Source: Pseudomonas frederiksbergensis
GTDB taxonomy: Bacteria > Pseudomonadota > Gammaproteobacteria > Pseudomonadales > Pseudomonadaceae
Reading direction: 5' to 3'
Assembly (NCBI RefSeq): GCF_035751725.1
Contig: NZ_CP142104.1
Location: forward strand, 1,984,001-2,048,000
Length of the DNA stretch: 64,000 nucleotides
Shown here: one piece after another, positions 39,716-49,062 of the stretch
Numbering within the stretch: the stretch's first letter is position 1
Layout: each line of letters begins with the position of its first letter
The notes under the pieces: generated by a model
Told to the model about the DNA's origin: nothing
The model's input: only the letters and a program-made list of their open reading frames with translations
Databases searched by the model: none
Position numbers and translations under genes: made by a program

Positions 39716-41221
39716 ATGTGTGGCATCGTCGGTATCGTCGGTAAGTCGAACGTCAATCAGGCGCTGTATGACGCGCTAACCGTGCTCCAGCACCGCGGCC
39801 AGGACGCTGCCGGTATCGTGACCAGCCATGACGGCCGGTTATTCCTGCGCAAGGACAACGGCCTGGTGCGTGACGTGTTCCACCAGCGTCACATGCAGCG
39901 CCTCGTCGGCCACATGGGCATCGGCCATGTGCGTTACCCGACAGCGGGCAGCTCGACGTCGGCCGAGGCCCAGCCGTTCTATGTCAACTCTCCGTACGGC
40001 ATCACGTTGGCGCACAACGGCAACCTGACCAATGTCGAGCAACTGGCCAAGGAGATCTACGAATCTGACTTGCGCCACGTCAACACCAACTCCGACTCGG
40101 AAGTGATGCTCAACGTCTTCGCCCACGAGCTGGCCCAGCGCGGCAAGTTGCAGCCGACCGAAGAAGACGTGTTCGCTGCCGTGACCGACGTGCACAACCG
40201 TTGCGTGGGTGGCTACTCGGTGGTGGCGATGATCACCGGCTACGGCATCGTCGGCTTCCGCGACCCGCACGGTATTCGTCCGATCGTATTCGGCCAGCGC
40301 CACACCGACGAAGGCGTCGAATACATGATCGCCTCCGAGAGCGTGTCCCTGGACGTGCTCGGCTTCACCCTGATTCGCGACCTGGCCCCGGGCGAAGCGG
40401 TCTACATCACTGAAGACGGCATGCTGCACACCCGCCAGTGCGCGACCAACCCGTGCCTCACCCCGTGCATCTTCGAACACGTGTACCTGGCGCGTCCGGA
40501 CTCGATCATCGACGGTATCTCGGTCTACAAGGCGCGCCTGCGCATGGGCGAGAAGCTGGCCGACAAGATCCTGCGCGAGCGTCCGGACCACGACATCGAC
40601 GTGGTTATCCCGATCCCGGACACCAGCCGCACCGCGGCCCTGGAACTGGCGAACCACCTGGGCGTGAAGTTCCGTGAAGGCTTCGTGAAGAACCGCTACA
40701 TCGGCCGTACCTTCATCATGCCGGGCCAGGCTGCACGGAAAAAATCCGTACGCCAGAAACTCAACGCCATCGAGCTGGAATTCCGCGGCAAGAACGTGAT
40801 GCTGGTGGACGATTCCATCGTGCGCGGTACAACGTGCAAGCAGATCATCCAGATGGCTCGCGAAGCCGGTGCCAAGAATGTCTATTTCTGCTCGGCGGCC
40901 CCGGCCGTGCGCTACCCGAACGTCTACGGCATCGACATGCCGAGTGCCCATGAGCTGATCGCCCATAACCGCACGACCCAGGAAGTGGCCGACTTGATTG
41001 GCGCCGACTGGCTGATCTACCAGGACCTGCCGGACCTTCTCGAAGCGGTGGGCGGCGGCAAGGTCAAGATCGAGCACTTCGATTGCGCGGTGTTCGACGG
41101 CAAGTACGTCACCGGCGACATCGACGAGGCCTACCTGAACCGGATCGAGAACGCGCGTAACGACGCGTCCAAGGCCAAGACGCAGGCGGTCAGCGCGATC
41201 ATCGATCTGTACAACAACTGA
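39716..41221 (+). CDS. purF: amidophosphoribosyltransferase
   Basis: PurF, 501 residues, the first committed step of purine synthesis (PRPP plus glutamine to phosphoribosylamine). It is an Ntn hydrolase: the ATG at 39716 places Cys2 (MCGIVGIVG) so that it becomes the N-terminal nucleophile after Met removal, which settles the start. The glutaminase domain has RYPTAGSS and AHNGNLTN. The PRPP loop [13 protein letters not shown] is at 361-373. It ends at a terminator-like hairpin before metZ. Confidence 0.98.
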   Translation: MCGIVGIVGKSNVNQALYDALTVLQHRGQDAAGIVTSHDGRLFLRKDNGLVRDVFHQRHMQRLVGHMGIGHVRYPTAGSSTSAEAQPFYVNSPYGITLAHNGNLTNVEQLAKEIYESDLRHVNTNSDSEVMLNVFAHELAQRGKLQPTEEDVFAAVTDVHNRCVGGYSVVAMITGYGIVGFRDPHGIRPIVFGQRHTDEGVEYMIASESVSLDVLGFTLIRDLAPGEAVYITEDGMLHTRQCATNPCLTPCIFEHVYLARPDSIIDGISVYKARLRMGEKLADKILRERPDHDIDVVIPIPDTSRTAALELANHLGVKFREGFVKNRYIGRTFIMPGQAARKKSVRQKLNAIELEFRGKNVMLVDDSIVRGTTCKQIIQMAREAGAKNVYFCSAAPAVRYPNVYGIDMPSAHELIAHNRTTQEVADLIGADWLIYQDLPDLLEAVGGGKVKIEHFDCAVFDGKYVTGDIDEAYLNRIENARNDASKAKTQAVSAIIDLYNN

Positions 41222-41227
41222 GTCACG

Positions 41228-41250
41228 AACCGGCCCCGAGGGGCCGGTTT
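41228..41250 (+). terminator. hairpin after purF
   Basis: AACCGGCCCC and GGGGCCGGTT pair almost without loop, followed by a T-containing stretch (TTGCGTTT). It lies six bases after the purF stop and probably limits read-through into metZ. Confidence 0.65.
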
Positions 41251-41278
41251 GCGTTTAACCGATTACAGGAGTGGCAGC

Positions 41279-42490
41279 ATGAGTCAGGATTGGGATGCCG
41301 GTCGGCTGGACAGCGACCTTGAAGGCGTAGCGTTCGATACCCTGGCGGTTCGCGCGGGCCAGCACCGTACGCCGGAAGCCGAGCATGGCGATCCGATGTT
41401 CTTCACCTCAAGCTATGTGTTCCGCACGGCCGCCGATGCGGCGGCGCGGTTTGCCGGCGAGGTGCCGGGCAACGTCTACTCGCGCTACACCAACCCAACC
41501 GTGCGCGCTTTCGAGGAACGCATCGCCGCCCTTGAAGGCGCCGAGCAAGCCGTGGCGACCGCCACCGGCATGGCTGCGATCATGGCGGTGGTGATGAGCC
41601 TGTGCAGCGCCGGCGACCATGTGCTGGTGTCGCGCAGCGTCTTCGGTTCGACCATCAGCCTGTTCGAAAAGTACTTCAAGCGTTTCGGCGTGGAAGTCGA
41701 CTATGTGCCCTTGGCGGACCTGTCCGGTTGGGATGCCGCCATCAAGGCCAATACCAAGCTGCTCTTCGTCGAGTCGCCTTCCAATCCCCTGGCCGAACTG
41801 GTGGACATCGCCGCGTTGGCGGAAATCGCCCATGCCAAGGGTGCCATGCTGGTGGTCGACAACTGCTTCTGCACCCCGGCGCTGCAACTGCCGCTGAAGC
41901 TGGGTGCGGACGTGGTGGTGCATTCGGCCACCAAGTTCATCGACGGCCAGGGCCGTTGCATGGGCGGTGTTGTCGCCGGTCGTGGCGAGCAGATGAAAGA
42001 GGTTGTTGGCTTCTTGCGCACCGCCGGACCAACCCTCAGCCCGTTCAACGCCTGGATCTTCCTCAAGGGCCTGGAAACCCTAGGCCTGCGCATGAAGGCC
42101 CATTGCGCCAACGCCCAGGCCCTGGCCGAGTGGCTGGAGCAGCAGGACGGCATCGAGAAGGTGCATTACGCCGGCCTCAAGAGCCATCCGCAACACGAAC
42201 TGGCCTTGCGCCAGCAGCGCGGTTTCGGTGCGGTGGTGAGCTTCGAGGTCAAGGGCGGCAAGGAGGGCGCCTGGCGCTTCATCGACGCGACCCGGTTGAT
42301 TTCCATCACTGCCAACCTGGGTGACAGCAAGACCACCATTACCCACCCGAGCACCACGTCCCATGGTCGCCTGTCGCCCCAAGAGAGGGAGTCGGCAGGT
42401 ATTCGTGACAGCCTGATCCGCGTGGCGGTCGGCCTGGAAGACGTAGCGGACCTGCAAGCCGACCTGGCCCGCGGGTTGGCGGCCTTGTGA
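41279..42490 (+). CDS. metZ: O-succinylhomoserine sulfhydrylase
   Basis: MetZ, 403 residues, a Cys/Met-metabolism PLP enzyme that makes homocysteine directly from O-succinylhomoserine and sulfide, the main route in pseudomonads. The PLP lysine is K219 ([12 protein letters not shown]). [23 protein letters not shown] and the C-terminal [12 protein letters not shown] are family hallmarks. The ATG at 41279 follows an ACAGGAGTGGC ribosome site. It overlaps the next gene by four bases. Confidence 0.95.
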   Translation: MSQDWDAGRLDSDLEGVAFDTLAVRAGQHRTPEAEHGDPMFFTSSYVFRTAADAAARFAGEVPGNVYSRYTNPTVRAFEERIAALEGAEQAVATATGMAAIMAVVMSLCSAGDHVLVSRSVFGSTISLFEKYFKRFGVEVDYVPLADLSGWDAAIKANTKLLFVESPSNPLAELVDIAALAEIAHAKGAMLVVDNCFCTPALQLPLKLGADVVVHSATKFIDGQGRCMGGVVAGRGEQMKEVVGFLRTAGPTLSPFNAWIFLKGLETLGLRMKAHCANAQALAEWLEQQDGIEKVHYAGLKSHPQHELALRQQRGFGAVVSFEVKGGKEGAWRFIDATRLISITANLGDSKTTITHPSTTSHGRLSPQERESAGIRDSLIRVAVGLEDVADLQADLARGLAAL

Positions 42491-43260
42491 TCGAGTTGGC
42501 AACGCCGCCGAGCGGTACTCATGGCCGGGTTGCATTGGTTACGGGCGCCGCGCGGGGCATCGGCCTCGGTATTGCCGCCTGGTTGATCTGTGAAGGCTGG
42601 CAGGTCGTATTGACCGACCTGGATCGCGAACGCGGTTCCAAGGTGGCGAAGACCCTGGGTGACAATGCCTGGTTCATCGCCATGGACGTGTCGGATGAGG
42701 CGCAGGTTGCCACTGGCATTGCGGAAGTACTTGGGCAGTTCGGCAGGCTTGACGCGCTGGTGTGCAACGCGGCTATCGCCGACCCGCACAACATCACCCT
42801 GGAAAGCCTCGACCTGGCTCATTGGAACCGGGTCCTGGCGGTGAACCTGGGTGGGCCGATGCTGCTGGCCAAGCATTGCGCGCCGTACCTGCGCGCCCAC
42901 AACGGTGCCATCGTGAACCTGGCCTCGACCCGTGCCGCGCAGTCCGAACCGGACACCGAGGCCTATGCGGCAAGCAAGGGCGGCCTGCTGGCCCTGACCC
43001 ACGCCTTGGCGATCAGCCTCGGGCCGGAGATCCGGGTCAATGCCGTCAGCCCTGGCTGGATCGACGCGCGAGACCCATCGCAACGTCGTGCGCAGCCGCT
43101 CACCGATGCCGATCACGCCCAGCATCCGGCGGGCAGGGTAGGCACGGTAGAGGACGTGGCGGCCATGGTGGCGTGGCTGCTGTCGCGCAACGCCGGTTTC
43201 GTCACGGGGCAGGACTTCGTGGTGGACGGCGGCATGACCAAGAAAATGATTTACGAGTGA
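42487..43260 (+). CDS. SDR family NAD(P)-dependent oxidoreductase
   Basis: Classical short-chain dehydrogenase/reductase, 257 residues. Cofactor loop TGAARGIG at 19-26, NAA at about 96-98, catalytic Ser147, Tyr160 and Lys164 (YAASK), and a late GQDFVVDGG. Translation is coupled to metZ (GTGA overlap), so it is probably co-expressed with homocysteine synthesis, although no sulfur-related substrate is implied by sequence. The same pair is found in PAO1, as I recall (PA3107-PA3106). Confidence 0.92.
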   Translation: MIELATPPSGTHGRVALVTGAARGIGLGIAAWLICEGWQVVLTDLDRERGSKVAKTLGDNAWFIAMDVSDEAQVATGIAEVLGQFGRLDALVCNAAIADPHNITLESLDLAHWNRVLAVNLGGPMLLAKHCAPYLRAHNGAIVNLASTRAAQSEPDTEAYAASKGGLLALTHALAISLGPEIRVNAVSPGWIDARDPSQRRAQPLTDADHAQHPAGRVGTVEDVAAMVAWLLSRNAGFVTGQDFVVDGGMTKKMIYE

Positions 43261-43312
43261 GCGCGGTAGCGAGGGTCGTTGAACTGTTCTGAAAAAAACT
43301 TCAACGCTGCTA

Positions 43313-43341
43313 TTGACTTAGCATCGGTACCTGCGTAAATT
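43313..43341 (+). promoter_or_regulatory. sigma-70 promoter of the tRNA-Val/Asp cluster
   Basis: TTGACT at 43313-43318 and TAAATT at 43336-43341 with a 17-base spacer and a GC-rich discriminator, 21 bases before tRNA-Val. Confidence 0.75.
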
Positions 43342-43362
43342 TCGCGGCCTCAACGCAGCAAA

Positions 43363-43438
43363 GGGTGATTAGCTCAGCCGGGAGAGCGTCTGCCTTACAA
43401 GCAGAATGTCGGCGGTTCGATCCCGTCATCACCCACCA
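43363..43438 (+). tRNA. tRNA-Val (TAC)
   Basis: A 76-base cloverleaf starting GGGTGAT and ending ATCACCCACCA. The anticodon loop is CTTACAA (anticodon TAC), and CCA is encoded. Confidence 0.97.
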
Positions 43439-43496
43439 TGTTTCTTGAGAGTCTTGTGAAAGCAAGATGGAAGCTGTCAAAAGCCTCCACCGACGC

Positions 43497-43573
43497 GCAG
43501 CGGTAGTTCAGTCGGTTAGAATACCGGCCTGTCACGCCGGGGGTCGCGGGTTCGAGTCCCGTCCGCTGCGCCA
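43497..43573 (+). tRNA. tRNA-Asp (GTC), first copy
   Basis: A 77-base cloverleaf. Acceptor GCAGCGG pairs with CCGCTGC, the anticodon loop is CTGTCAC (anticodon GTC), and CCA is encoded. Confidence 0.97.
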
Positions 43574-43662
43574 TATTTTCCGAAGCAGGTTCGCCTGGTT
43601 CGAGATCAAGACCCAAGGGTTTTGATCAGACGAGTTAACTGGACGCAAGTCCACAGCGATAC

Positions 43663-43739
43663 GCAGCGGTAGTTCAGTCGGTTAGAATACCGGCCTGTCA
43701 CGCCGGGGGTCGCGGGTTCGAGTCCCGTCCGCTGCGCCA
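43663..43739 (+). tRNA. tRNA-Asp (GTC), second copy
   Basis: Identical to the copy at 43497, about 90 bases downstream. It is the last tRNA of the cluster. Confidence 0.97.
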
Positions 43740-43815
43740 TATCTGCTTCGAGGCCCACTGAACGCCTTGAAGCTAAGAAGAAAGCTGCAAAGCTCCTTCT
43801 AGTCGATAGCAAGGA

Positions 43816-43846
43816 CCCTGGTCGAAAGACCGGGGTTTTTTGTTTC
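43816..43846 (+). terminator. terminator of the tRNA-Val/Asp cluster
   Basis: CCCTGGTC and GACCGGGG pair around a GAAA tetraloop, followed by TTTTTTGTTT. Confidence 0.9.
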
Positions 43847-43871
43847 CGGAATTTGGGAGATTGGAACAAGC

Positions 43872-43915
43872 CCTGTGGCGAGGGAGCTTGCTCCCGCTGG
43901 GCTGCGAAGCAGCCC
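43872..43915. repeat. dispersed double-hairpin repeat (GTGGCGAGGGAGCTTGCTCCC type)
   Basis: Begins CTGTGGCGAGGGAGC, then GCTCCCGC, and continues with GGGCTGC/GCAGCCC, giving two adjacent hairpins. The same core is seen in inverted orientation at 52283-52310 and in part at 30265-30285. It lies at the 3' side of the oxidoreductase gene. Confidence 0.6.
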
Positions 43916-43929
43916 ATGTGTTGGCGGCT

Positions 43930-45213
43930 TCAGACCCCCAATTTATCCCGCAACCCGTAATACCAAGCCCCCATCGCCGCAAACGGCGTACGCAACAACT
44001 GACCACCGGGGAAGGGGTAATGCGGCAGGTCCGCAAACGCATCAAAACGCTCCGCCTGCCCTCGCAGCGCCTCCGCCAGCACCTTGCCCGCCAAGTGCGT
44101 ATACGTGACGCCATGACCGCTGCAGCCCTGGGAATAGTAAATGTTATCTCCCAACCGTCCGACCTGCGGAAGACGCGACAGCGTCAGCAGGAAATTTCCG
44201 GTCCAGGCGTAATCGATCTTCACATCCTTGAGCTGCGGAAACGCCTTGAGCATCTTCGGCCGGATGATCGCCTCGATGTTCGCCGGATCCCTCGCGCCAT
44301 ACACCACGCCGCCCCCGAAAATCAGGCGCTTGTCGCCTGTCAGCCGGTAATAGTCGAGCAAGTAGTTGCAGTCTTCGACGCAATAATCCTGAGGCAATAG
44401 CCTATGAGCCAACTCATCGCCCAACGGCTCGGTGGCGATCACCTGGGTACCGCAAGGCATCGACTTGGCGGCCAACTCCGGCACCAGATTGCCCAGGTAA
44501 GCATTGCCCGCCACAATAATGAACTTGGCCCTGACCTTGCCCTGCGGCGTATGCACAACCGGACTGGCACCGCGCTCGATGCGCACCGCCGGCGACTGCT
44601 CATAGATCACGCCGCCCAGTGATTCAACCGCCGCCGCTTCGCCCAGAGCCAGGTTAAGCGGATGAATATGCCCGCCGCTCATGTCCAGCATGCCGCCCAC
44701 ATACTCTTCGCAAGCCACCACCTCGCGGATACGCCGCTGATCCAGCAACTCCAGCTGCGTATGACCGAAACGCTCCCATAAACGCTTCTGCGACTCCAGG
44801 TGGCCCATCTGTTTAGCGGTGAGGGCGGCGAATACACCGCCGTCCTTCAGATCACACTGAATCTGATACTTTGCCACACGCTCACGAATGATCCGCCCAC
44901 CCTCGAACGCCATGTTGCCCAGCAACTGCGCCTGCTGCGGGCCGACGCTGCGCTCGATCACATCGATGTCGCGGCTATAGCTGTTAACGATCTGGCCGCC
45001 GTTGCGACCCGAAGCCCCGAACCCAACCTTGGCTGCCTCAAGGACGGTGACCTTGAAACCGTGCTCCAGCAGAAACAGCGCAGAAGACAACCCCGTATAG
45101 CCCGCACCGATCACGCACACATCGGTTTCGACATCGTCCTGCAGGGCAGGGCGCGACGGCGCCGGGTTGGCCGAAGCGGCGTAATAGGACGCTGGGTAGG
45201 ATGTGTTCGCCAT
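43930..45213 (-). CDS. FAD-dependent amine oxidoreductase (PuuB/OrdL-like)
   Basis: DAO-family flavoprotein of 427 residues. Dinucleotide-binding VCVIGAGYTGLSSALFLLE at about 32-50, the ASGRNGGQIV flavin segment characteristic of gamma-glutamylputrescine oxidase-like proteins, and a C-terminal SGHGVTYTHLAGK. Probable role: oxidation of an amino acid or of glutamylated putrescine during polyamine use. The ATG at 45213 has AGAGGTTCC upstream. No other put/puu gene is next to it, so the exact substrate is open. Confidence 0.87.
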   Translation of the reverse strand: MANTSYPASYYAASANPAPSRPALQDDVETDVCVIGAGYTGLSSALFLLEHGFKVTVLEAAKVGFGASGRNGGQIVNSYSRDIDVIERSVGPQQAQLLGNMAFEGGRIIRERVAKYQIQCDLKDGGVFAALTAKQMGHLESQKRLWERFGHTQLELLDQRRIREVVACEEYVGGMLDMSGGHIHPLNLALGEAAAVESLGGVIYEQSPAVRIERGASPVVHTPQGKVRAKFIIVAGNAYLGNLVPELAAKSMPCGTQVIATEPLGDELAHRLLPQDYCVEDCNYLLDYYRLTGDKRLIFGGGVVYGARDPANIEAIIRPKMLKAFPQLKDVKIDYAWTGNFLLTLSRLPQVGRLGDNIYYSQGCSGHGVTYTHLAGKVLAEALRGQAERFDAFADLPHYPFPGGQLLRTPFAAMGAWYYGLRDKLGV

Positions 45214-45355
45214 TCTGGAACCTCTGTTTTATATTTTTTACGAATGCGACGATCCTACCCGAGATAAAAATCCGCCGCCAGCCACCGCCGAATCTTCGAT
45301 GGATTACTGAAATTAAATATTTTGCATATTCATAGGGTTAGGTGAAAAAAAGGTG

Positions 45356-45383
45356 TTGACACCCCTTCGGAATTCCGTAGAAT
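45356..45383 (+). promoter_or_regulatory. sigma-70 promoter of tRNA-Val(GAC)
   Basis: TTGACA at 45356-45361 and TAGAAT at 45378-45383 with a 16-base spacer, 13 bases before the tRNA. Confidence 0.85.
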
Positions 45384-45396
45384 GCCGCCTCACAGC

Positions 45397-45473
45397 AGGC
45401 ACGTAGCTCAGTTGGTTAGAGCACCACCTTGACATGGTGGGGGTCGTTGGTTCGAGTCCAATCGCGCCTACCA
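45397..45473 (+). tRNA. tRNA-Val (GAC)
   Basis: A 77-base cloverleaf. The anticodon loop is TTGACAT (anticodon GAC), the T-arm is GGTTCGAGTCC, and CCA is encoded. The acceptor strand is AGGCACG against CGCGCCT, which leaves an A-C mismatch at position 5 opposite 68. The remaining stems are complete. Confidence 0.95.
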
Positions 45474-45503
45474 AACAAAATCCGCTCTGCTGGGCGGTCT
45501 AGA

Positions 45504-45531
45504 AGGGCTCACCGAAAGGTGGGCCCTTTTT
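45504..45531 (+). terminator. terminator of tRNA-Val(GAC)
   Basis: GGGCTCACC and GGTGGGCCC pair around a GAAA tetraloop, followed by TTTTTGCG. Confidence 0.9.
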
Positions 45532-45740
45532 GCGTCTGGGGTTTTTTAAAGCTGCGATGTAGGAGGTTTCTGAAAATCTCTATAAAGGCACCCATCTGGT
45601 CCCAGGCCCCTCGCCAGAAATTTTTTATCCCGCTACGCTCTGAATGTGTTCAGGAAAAGAGTTTGGTAAGCCGGTGGATTGAGCGTATCGCTGGCGTTAC
45701 TACCAACTGCTCGGTGCTATGCATCGAGCCTTGATTTCGC

Positions 45741-45749
45741 TGTTATAGT
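45741..45749 (+). promoter_or_regulatory. extended -10 promoter candidate of the YafO-like module
   Basis: TGTTATAGT is an extended -10 element (TGn before TATAGT at 45744-45749) without a clear -35. It would start transcription near 45756, about 25 bases before the first ATG of the module. Confidence 0.45.
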
Positions 45750-45780
45750 ATTTGAGCAATTCGGTAGGTTTGGTGACGTT

Positions 45781-46308
45781 ATGACAGTAGCAGCTCAAAG
45801 CAAAGGCTCTTGGTCGGGGCCGACCATCGCCATGACTATGGTTGCGGCATGCTTGGTCATGACTGATCAAATGGCATTAGCGGAAGTAGCGCCAGCCAAG
45901 CAGTCTGCAGCAGCGAAGCGGACCCAGGCGAACGTGCAGGATCTTGTGAAAAGTGTTGTCGGCGAACTGCGCAAGCTCGAAGCCGACATGAGTAAATACA
46001 CCAGGATATTGTGTGAGAAAGACGTTCCAGAAGGCCATTTGGAAGACCATCCTTTTGGCTTGATCGCAGACAACCTTAGGTTTGTAGAGAAGAAGCTTCG
46101 TGAAGTTGGTACTCCGGTCGGGCGCGAGAAAGAGTTCAATACGCTGCTTCGGGCCGTAGCGAAGGCGCGCTCGGTCGCGGCCATGAATGATTCCCTGATA
46201 CGTCAACGCACCATCGTTCCGAATGTCGTCGAAAGCGATATCGACTTGGACGGCCTGAAAGCCCTGACGGCCCGCAACACGCAGCGTCTGATCAATCAAG
46301 TCGGATAG
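45781..46308 (+). CDS. hypothetical protein paired with a YafO-like toxin
   Basis: A 175-residue protein I do not recognise. From the ATG at 45781 the N-terminus looks like a signal sequence (hydrophobic GPTIAMTMVAACLVM, then QMALAEV), followed by a charged, mostly helical region (about 40-175) with LVKSVVGELRKLEADM and DLDGLKALTARNTQRL. An internal ATG at 45859 would remove the hydrophobic part. Its stop codon overlaps the GTG of the toxin-like gene by one base (TAGTG), the usual arrangement of an antitoxin-toxin operon, yet it does not resemble YafN or other Phd-type antitoxins. It could be a new type of antitoxin or an exported protein that is only positionally linked. Confidence 0.7.
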   Translation: MTVAAQSKGSWSGPTIAMTMVAACLVMTDQMALAEVAPAKQSAAAKRTQANVQDLVKSVVGELRKLEADMSKYTRILCEKDVPEGHLEDHPFGLIADNLRFVEKKLREVGTPVGREKEFNTLLRAVAKARSVAAMNDSLIRQRTIVPNVVESDIDLDGLKALTARNTQRLINQVG

Positions 46309-46745
46309 TGGCTATTCGCGTCGAAATCCATCCTGAGTTGCGGGCTGATATTGAGTTGGCACTCGCAGCCCATCCTTTCGCACTAGCCCAGATAATCAAG
46401 GATTTTACCGTTTGCATGGAGAGCAAAGGTCAGTCACTTCCCAGTTACATGGGGTGTGATCAGCCGTATCACGAGCCAGCAGCGGCTCGATCCGGGCAAC
46501 TTCGTCATATTCATATCGCTTTACCACCCCAAACGTTCAGGGCCTCCGATCGGCAAGCCTACAGAAAGTGCGACATAAAGCGGCCGCAGTTGGATGCCGC
46601 TTTGGTCTACGTGCAGGGCGAGCTTTATGAAGACCGATACATGATCCTGGCATTCTTCGCGCCCTCTGCGCATGACAAGGCGAAAGTCAATGCTGTAATG
46701 ACTAGACTTGGGGTACTGGCAAAAAAATTCCGAGACGAGAATTGA
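46308..46745 (+). CDS. YafO-family ribonuclease toxin candidate
   Basis: A 145-residue protein that, compared from memory, aligns over most of its length with E. coli YafO, a ribosome-associated mRNA interferase. Shared features include LP..xGxD at about 45-52, HIHIA at about 65-70, the ALVYVQGE strand, a FAPSAHDKA segment matching the YafO LKPEPHKLA, and the ending MTRLGVLAKKFR. E. coli YafO is 132 residues. The start is GTG, overlapping the upstream stop by one base, so production depends on translation of the upstream gene. No YafN-like antitoxin is nearby. Confidence 0.7.
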   Translation: MAIRVEIHPELRADIELALAAHPFALAQIIKDFTVCMESKGQSLPSYMGCDQPYHEPAAARSGQLRHIHIALPPQTFRASDRQAYRKCDIKRPQLDAALVYVQGELYEDRYMILAFFAPSAHDKAKVNAVMTRLGVLAKKFRDEN

Positions 46746-46934
46746 CTTAAATTTTTTCCTGGCCGGATTTGGAGGACTCTGCGCGGTGGGACAGCTGTGG
46801 AAGGCAGGTATCGCATGGATCGATGGAGCGCTCGATACTCGCCGCGAGGCTGCTTAGGTTCTTGGTGATGGTAGTGGCAATTTGATAATGGCGGGTTCAA
46901 AATGCCGCCTCATCTTATCGCCATGGAGAGCGAA

Positions 46935-47528
46935 ATGAACGAAGCAGTTGCAGTGGCGGCTCCGCAAAAGCGGCAAGTAGGGTTTCTTCTGGGGCTAGGA
47001 ATTCTATTCTTCCCCTTGTTGTTCGGCTGGATGCTGCTGAGAAAAGGGCACTCTACCTTCGCGCGCATCGTTGGCTTCATCTGGATGGCCCTGTGCCTAG
47101 TGTCGTTGATTGGTATGGGCTCGATTTCAAAAACCAGCTACGACACCTACAAGGAAAGGGCGGCTCAATCCAATACATCAGGTTCGGCTCCTAAACAGCC
47201 AGCCCAGGCAGAACCGCTTAAAGCTTATACGTCGACGAAGGTCACCCAAGATTACGAAGACAACACCGTTGCTGCCGACATGCAGTACAAGGGTAAGCGC
47301 GTGAAGGTGACCGGGCGCATCACCGATATCAACACTGACTTCCTCGGGAAGCCGTATCTGGTGCTTGCTGGGACTAACCCGTATTTGGGCCCGCAGTTCA
47401 AATTTGAAAAATCGGATATGGACACTCTCGCATCGCTCAAGAAAGGTGCGCAAATTTCGGTAGCCTGCACGGGCAGGGGAGACGTAGCCAAAGTGCCGAT
47501 GTTCGAAGATTGCGAAGTCTCACAATAA
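46935..47528 (+). CDS. membrane protein with OB-fold (tRNA_anti-like) domain
   Basis: A 197-residue protein with two membrane segments near the N-terminus (about 14-34 and 44-64), then a Ser/Pro/Gln-rich linker and an OB-fold domain (about 95-195). The pattern YKGKRVKVTGRITDIN, a central LVLAGTN strand and the closing CTGRGDVAKVPMFEDCEV is that of the tRNA_anti-like group, in which the fold is used for unknown ligands rather than tRNA. The ATG at 46935 has GGAGAG at ideal distance, so the ATG at 46902 is not used. It is followed by a strong terminator, hence a single-gene unit. Confidence 0.75.
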   Translation: MNEAVAVAAPQKRQVGFLLGLGILFFPLLFGWMLLRKGHSTFARIVGFIWMALCLVSLIGMGSISKTSYDTYKERAAQSNTSGSAPKQPAQAEPLKAYTSTKVTQDYEDNTVAADMQYKGKRVKVTGRITDINTDFLGKPYLVLAGTNPYLGPQFKFEKSDMDTLASLKKGAQISVACTGRGDVAKVPMFEDCEVSQ

Positions 47529-47590
47529 CCGGTTGACACCCGCGGTCCCCGTCTATCGATTTCGTATTACTTTGCGGTTTTTCCGCGAGC

Positions 47591-47619
47591 AAAGCCCGAC
47601 TCTGAAGTTGGGCTTTTTG
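47591..47619 (+). terminator. terminator after the OB-fold gene
   Basis: AAGCCCGACT and AGTTGGGCTT pair with one wobble around CTGA, followed by TTTGC. A second GC-rich hairpin with a T-run (GCCTCGGC / GCCGGGGC, about 47638-47662) lies just beyond. Confidence 0.85.
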
Positions 47620-48036
47620 CTTTCTATCTTTTACAGAGCCTCGGCATTTGCCGGGGCTTTTCCTTTTTCGGCTCCACTACACCCATCGCTCTGAGCTGGG
47701 AGTGCTGCTGGGGATGTTTCGTAAGCGTCCGGCAGACACACCTTGACCACACCATTCTCCCCCGTGCTCCTCAAAACCACGCTCATTTGCAAGGCTTTAG
47801 TAAGCGCTTGGTTAAGTCACCGTGGTTCGGAATTCGCGCTTAGAAAACTCAATAGATAGTGAAGTGGGACGCCTCAGACCTCGGCAGATGGTGCGGATAA
47901 GATAAAGATTCGGTCGTCTTGGATTACCAGACCCATTCTCCGCGCCTTAGCTTCGGTTATCAGCGCCCATTATCAGACTGAGGAGCTTTTTAGCAGGTCA
48001 ACTCCGAGCGCGAGAACGTTCGTTCAGCTACTTCCC
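47620..48036. other. non-coding accessory spacer
   Basis: About 400 bases with no convincing gene on either strand. Apart from the second terminator hairpin near 47650 I see no repeats, IS ends or known RNA. Base composition is lower in GC than the flanking core genes, consistent with acquired or decayed DNA. Confidence 0.4.
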
Positions 48037-48984
48037 TTATGCTGATGAGGTTGCCAGATTTGCACGGGCCCACTCCTCAGCGGTCGTGACTTGAGTCGAC
48101 TGCTGCGCGTTGAAAGTGCCTGCTTTAGGCCAGGCCACGCCTCTGCCCTGGGCGAACACAGCGCGGTACTTCTTGATGTGATGCGTTGGGTCTCTCTCCA
48201 ATTCTTGGAGCAAGTACGGAACAGTCCACACGTTACGTTTGAACGGGCGGCCCAGTACACGTTCGAGGAGGCTCGCAACCTCTCCGTACGTCACTGTATC
48301 TCCCGAGAGGTACACAATCTGATCGCGGAAGCGAGGTTCGAAGAAAACAATTTCCGCTGTCAACGCACCAATGTCGTCTGGAGTCGTGAGCGTCACGCTG
48401 GTCTCAAGACTGCCTAGCGCGTTCACGGTATCGTTTTCGAAGTCAACCACCTCGAATACTGGCTCGAACAGAAAGCTAGTGAACATACCCGTCGAGATGA
48501 TTACCCATTCAGTTTTATCCTGGGCGCGAAGCAATTCGCGTACATCAAGCTGAGCATCGAACAGATCTTGAGGACTGCCCCGACCGATTACCTCGAAGTC
48601 GACACCAAACTGCCATGGAAAGTAGCGCTTCACACCGGACTTGAGAGCTGCTTTAGCCAGCTTCATCGGGGTTTCCCGGCCTGCAACCATGCCTGCGCAG
48701 CCTATTACGGTATCGAACCGTGCGAACACTTCAGCCAGCTGATCGATTGAATTATTCACGAGATCTGCGGCCACCATCTGGATGCCGAGATCTCGAAGCT
48801 CATCGATTTCGACCTTTTTCTCGGGCACCTGAGTGTTGATGGTCGAATCCCTGAGCAGGACGCTGATTGTGGAGCCGGGCGCGCGCTTTGCTACTCGCGC
48901 AAGATTGCGCAGAACCGGCAGCCCAAGCTCACCGGCGCCTAGAACGAGAATGGATTGGGGGGAAAGCTGGGTCACTTCGGTCAT
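48037..48984 (-). CDS. NmrA-like / aromatic alcohol reductase family protein
   Basis: NAD(P)-binding atypical SDR of 315 residues in the NmrA/isoflavone reductase-like group. It has the glycine motif ILVLGAGELGLPVLRNLA at about 13-30, then a fungal aromatic alcohol reductase-like pattern (YFPWQFGVDFEVIGRGSPQDLFDAQLDVRELLR). The ATG at 48984 has GGAGAAATC upstream. The frame remains open to 49173 but through the divergent regulator's promoter. It is divergent from an HxlR-type gene, suggesting an aldehyde- or quinone-responsive detoxification pair. Confidence 0.85.
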   Translation of the reverse strand: MTEVTQLSPQSILVLGAGELGLPVLRNLARVAKRAPGSTISVLLRDSTINTQVPEKKVEIDELRDLGIQMVAADLVNNSIDQLAEVFARFDTVIGCAGMVAGRETPMKLAKAALKSGVKRYFPWQFGVDFEVIGRGSPQDLFDAQLDVRELLRAQDKTEWVIISTGMFTSFLFEPVFEVVDFENDTVNALGSLETSVTLTTPDDIGALTAEIVFFEPRFRDQIVYLSGDTVTYGEVASLLERVLGRPFKRNVWTVPYLLQELERDPTHHIKKYRAVFAQGRGVAWPKAGTFNAQQSTQVTTAEEWARANLATSSA

Positions 48985-49062
48985 GATTTCTCCTGAGACC
49001 TGTTGCCTGTAAGATGAACAAATGCTTGCACGATTAGGCAACGTTCGTAAGAAGGCACACCT

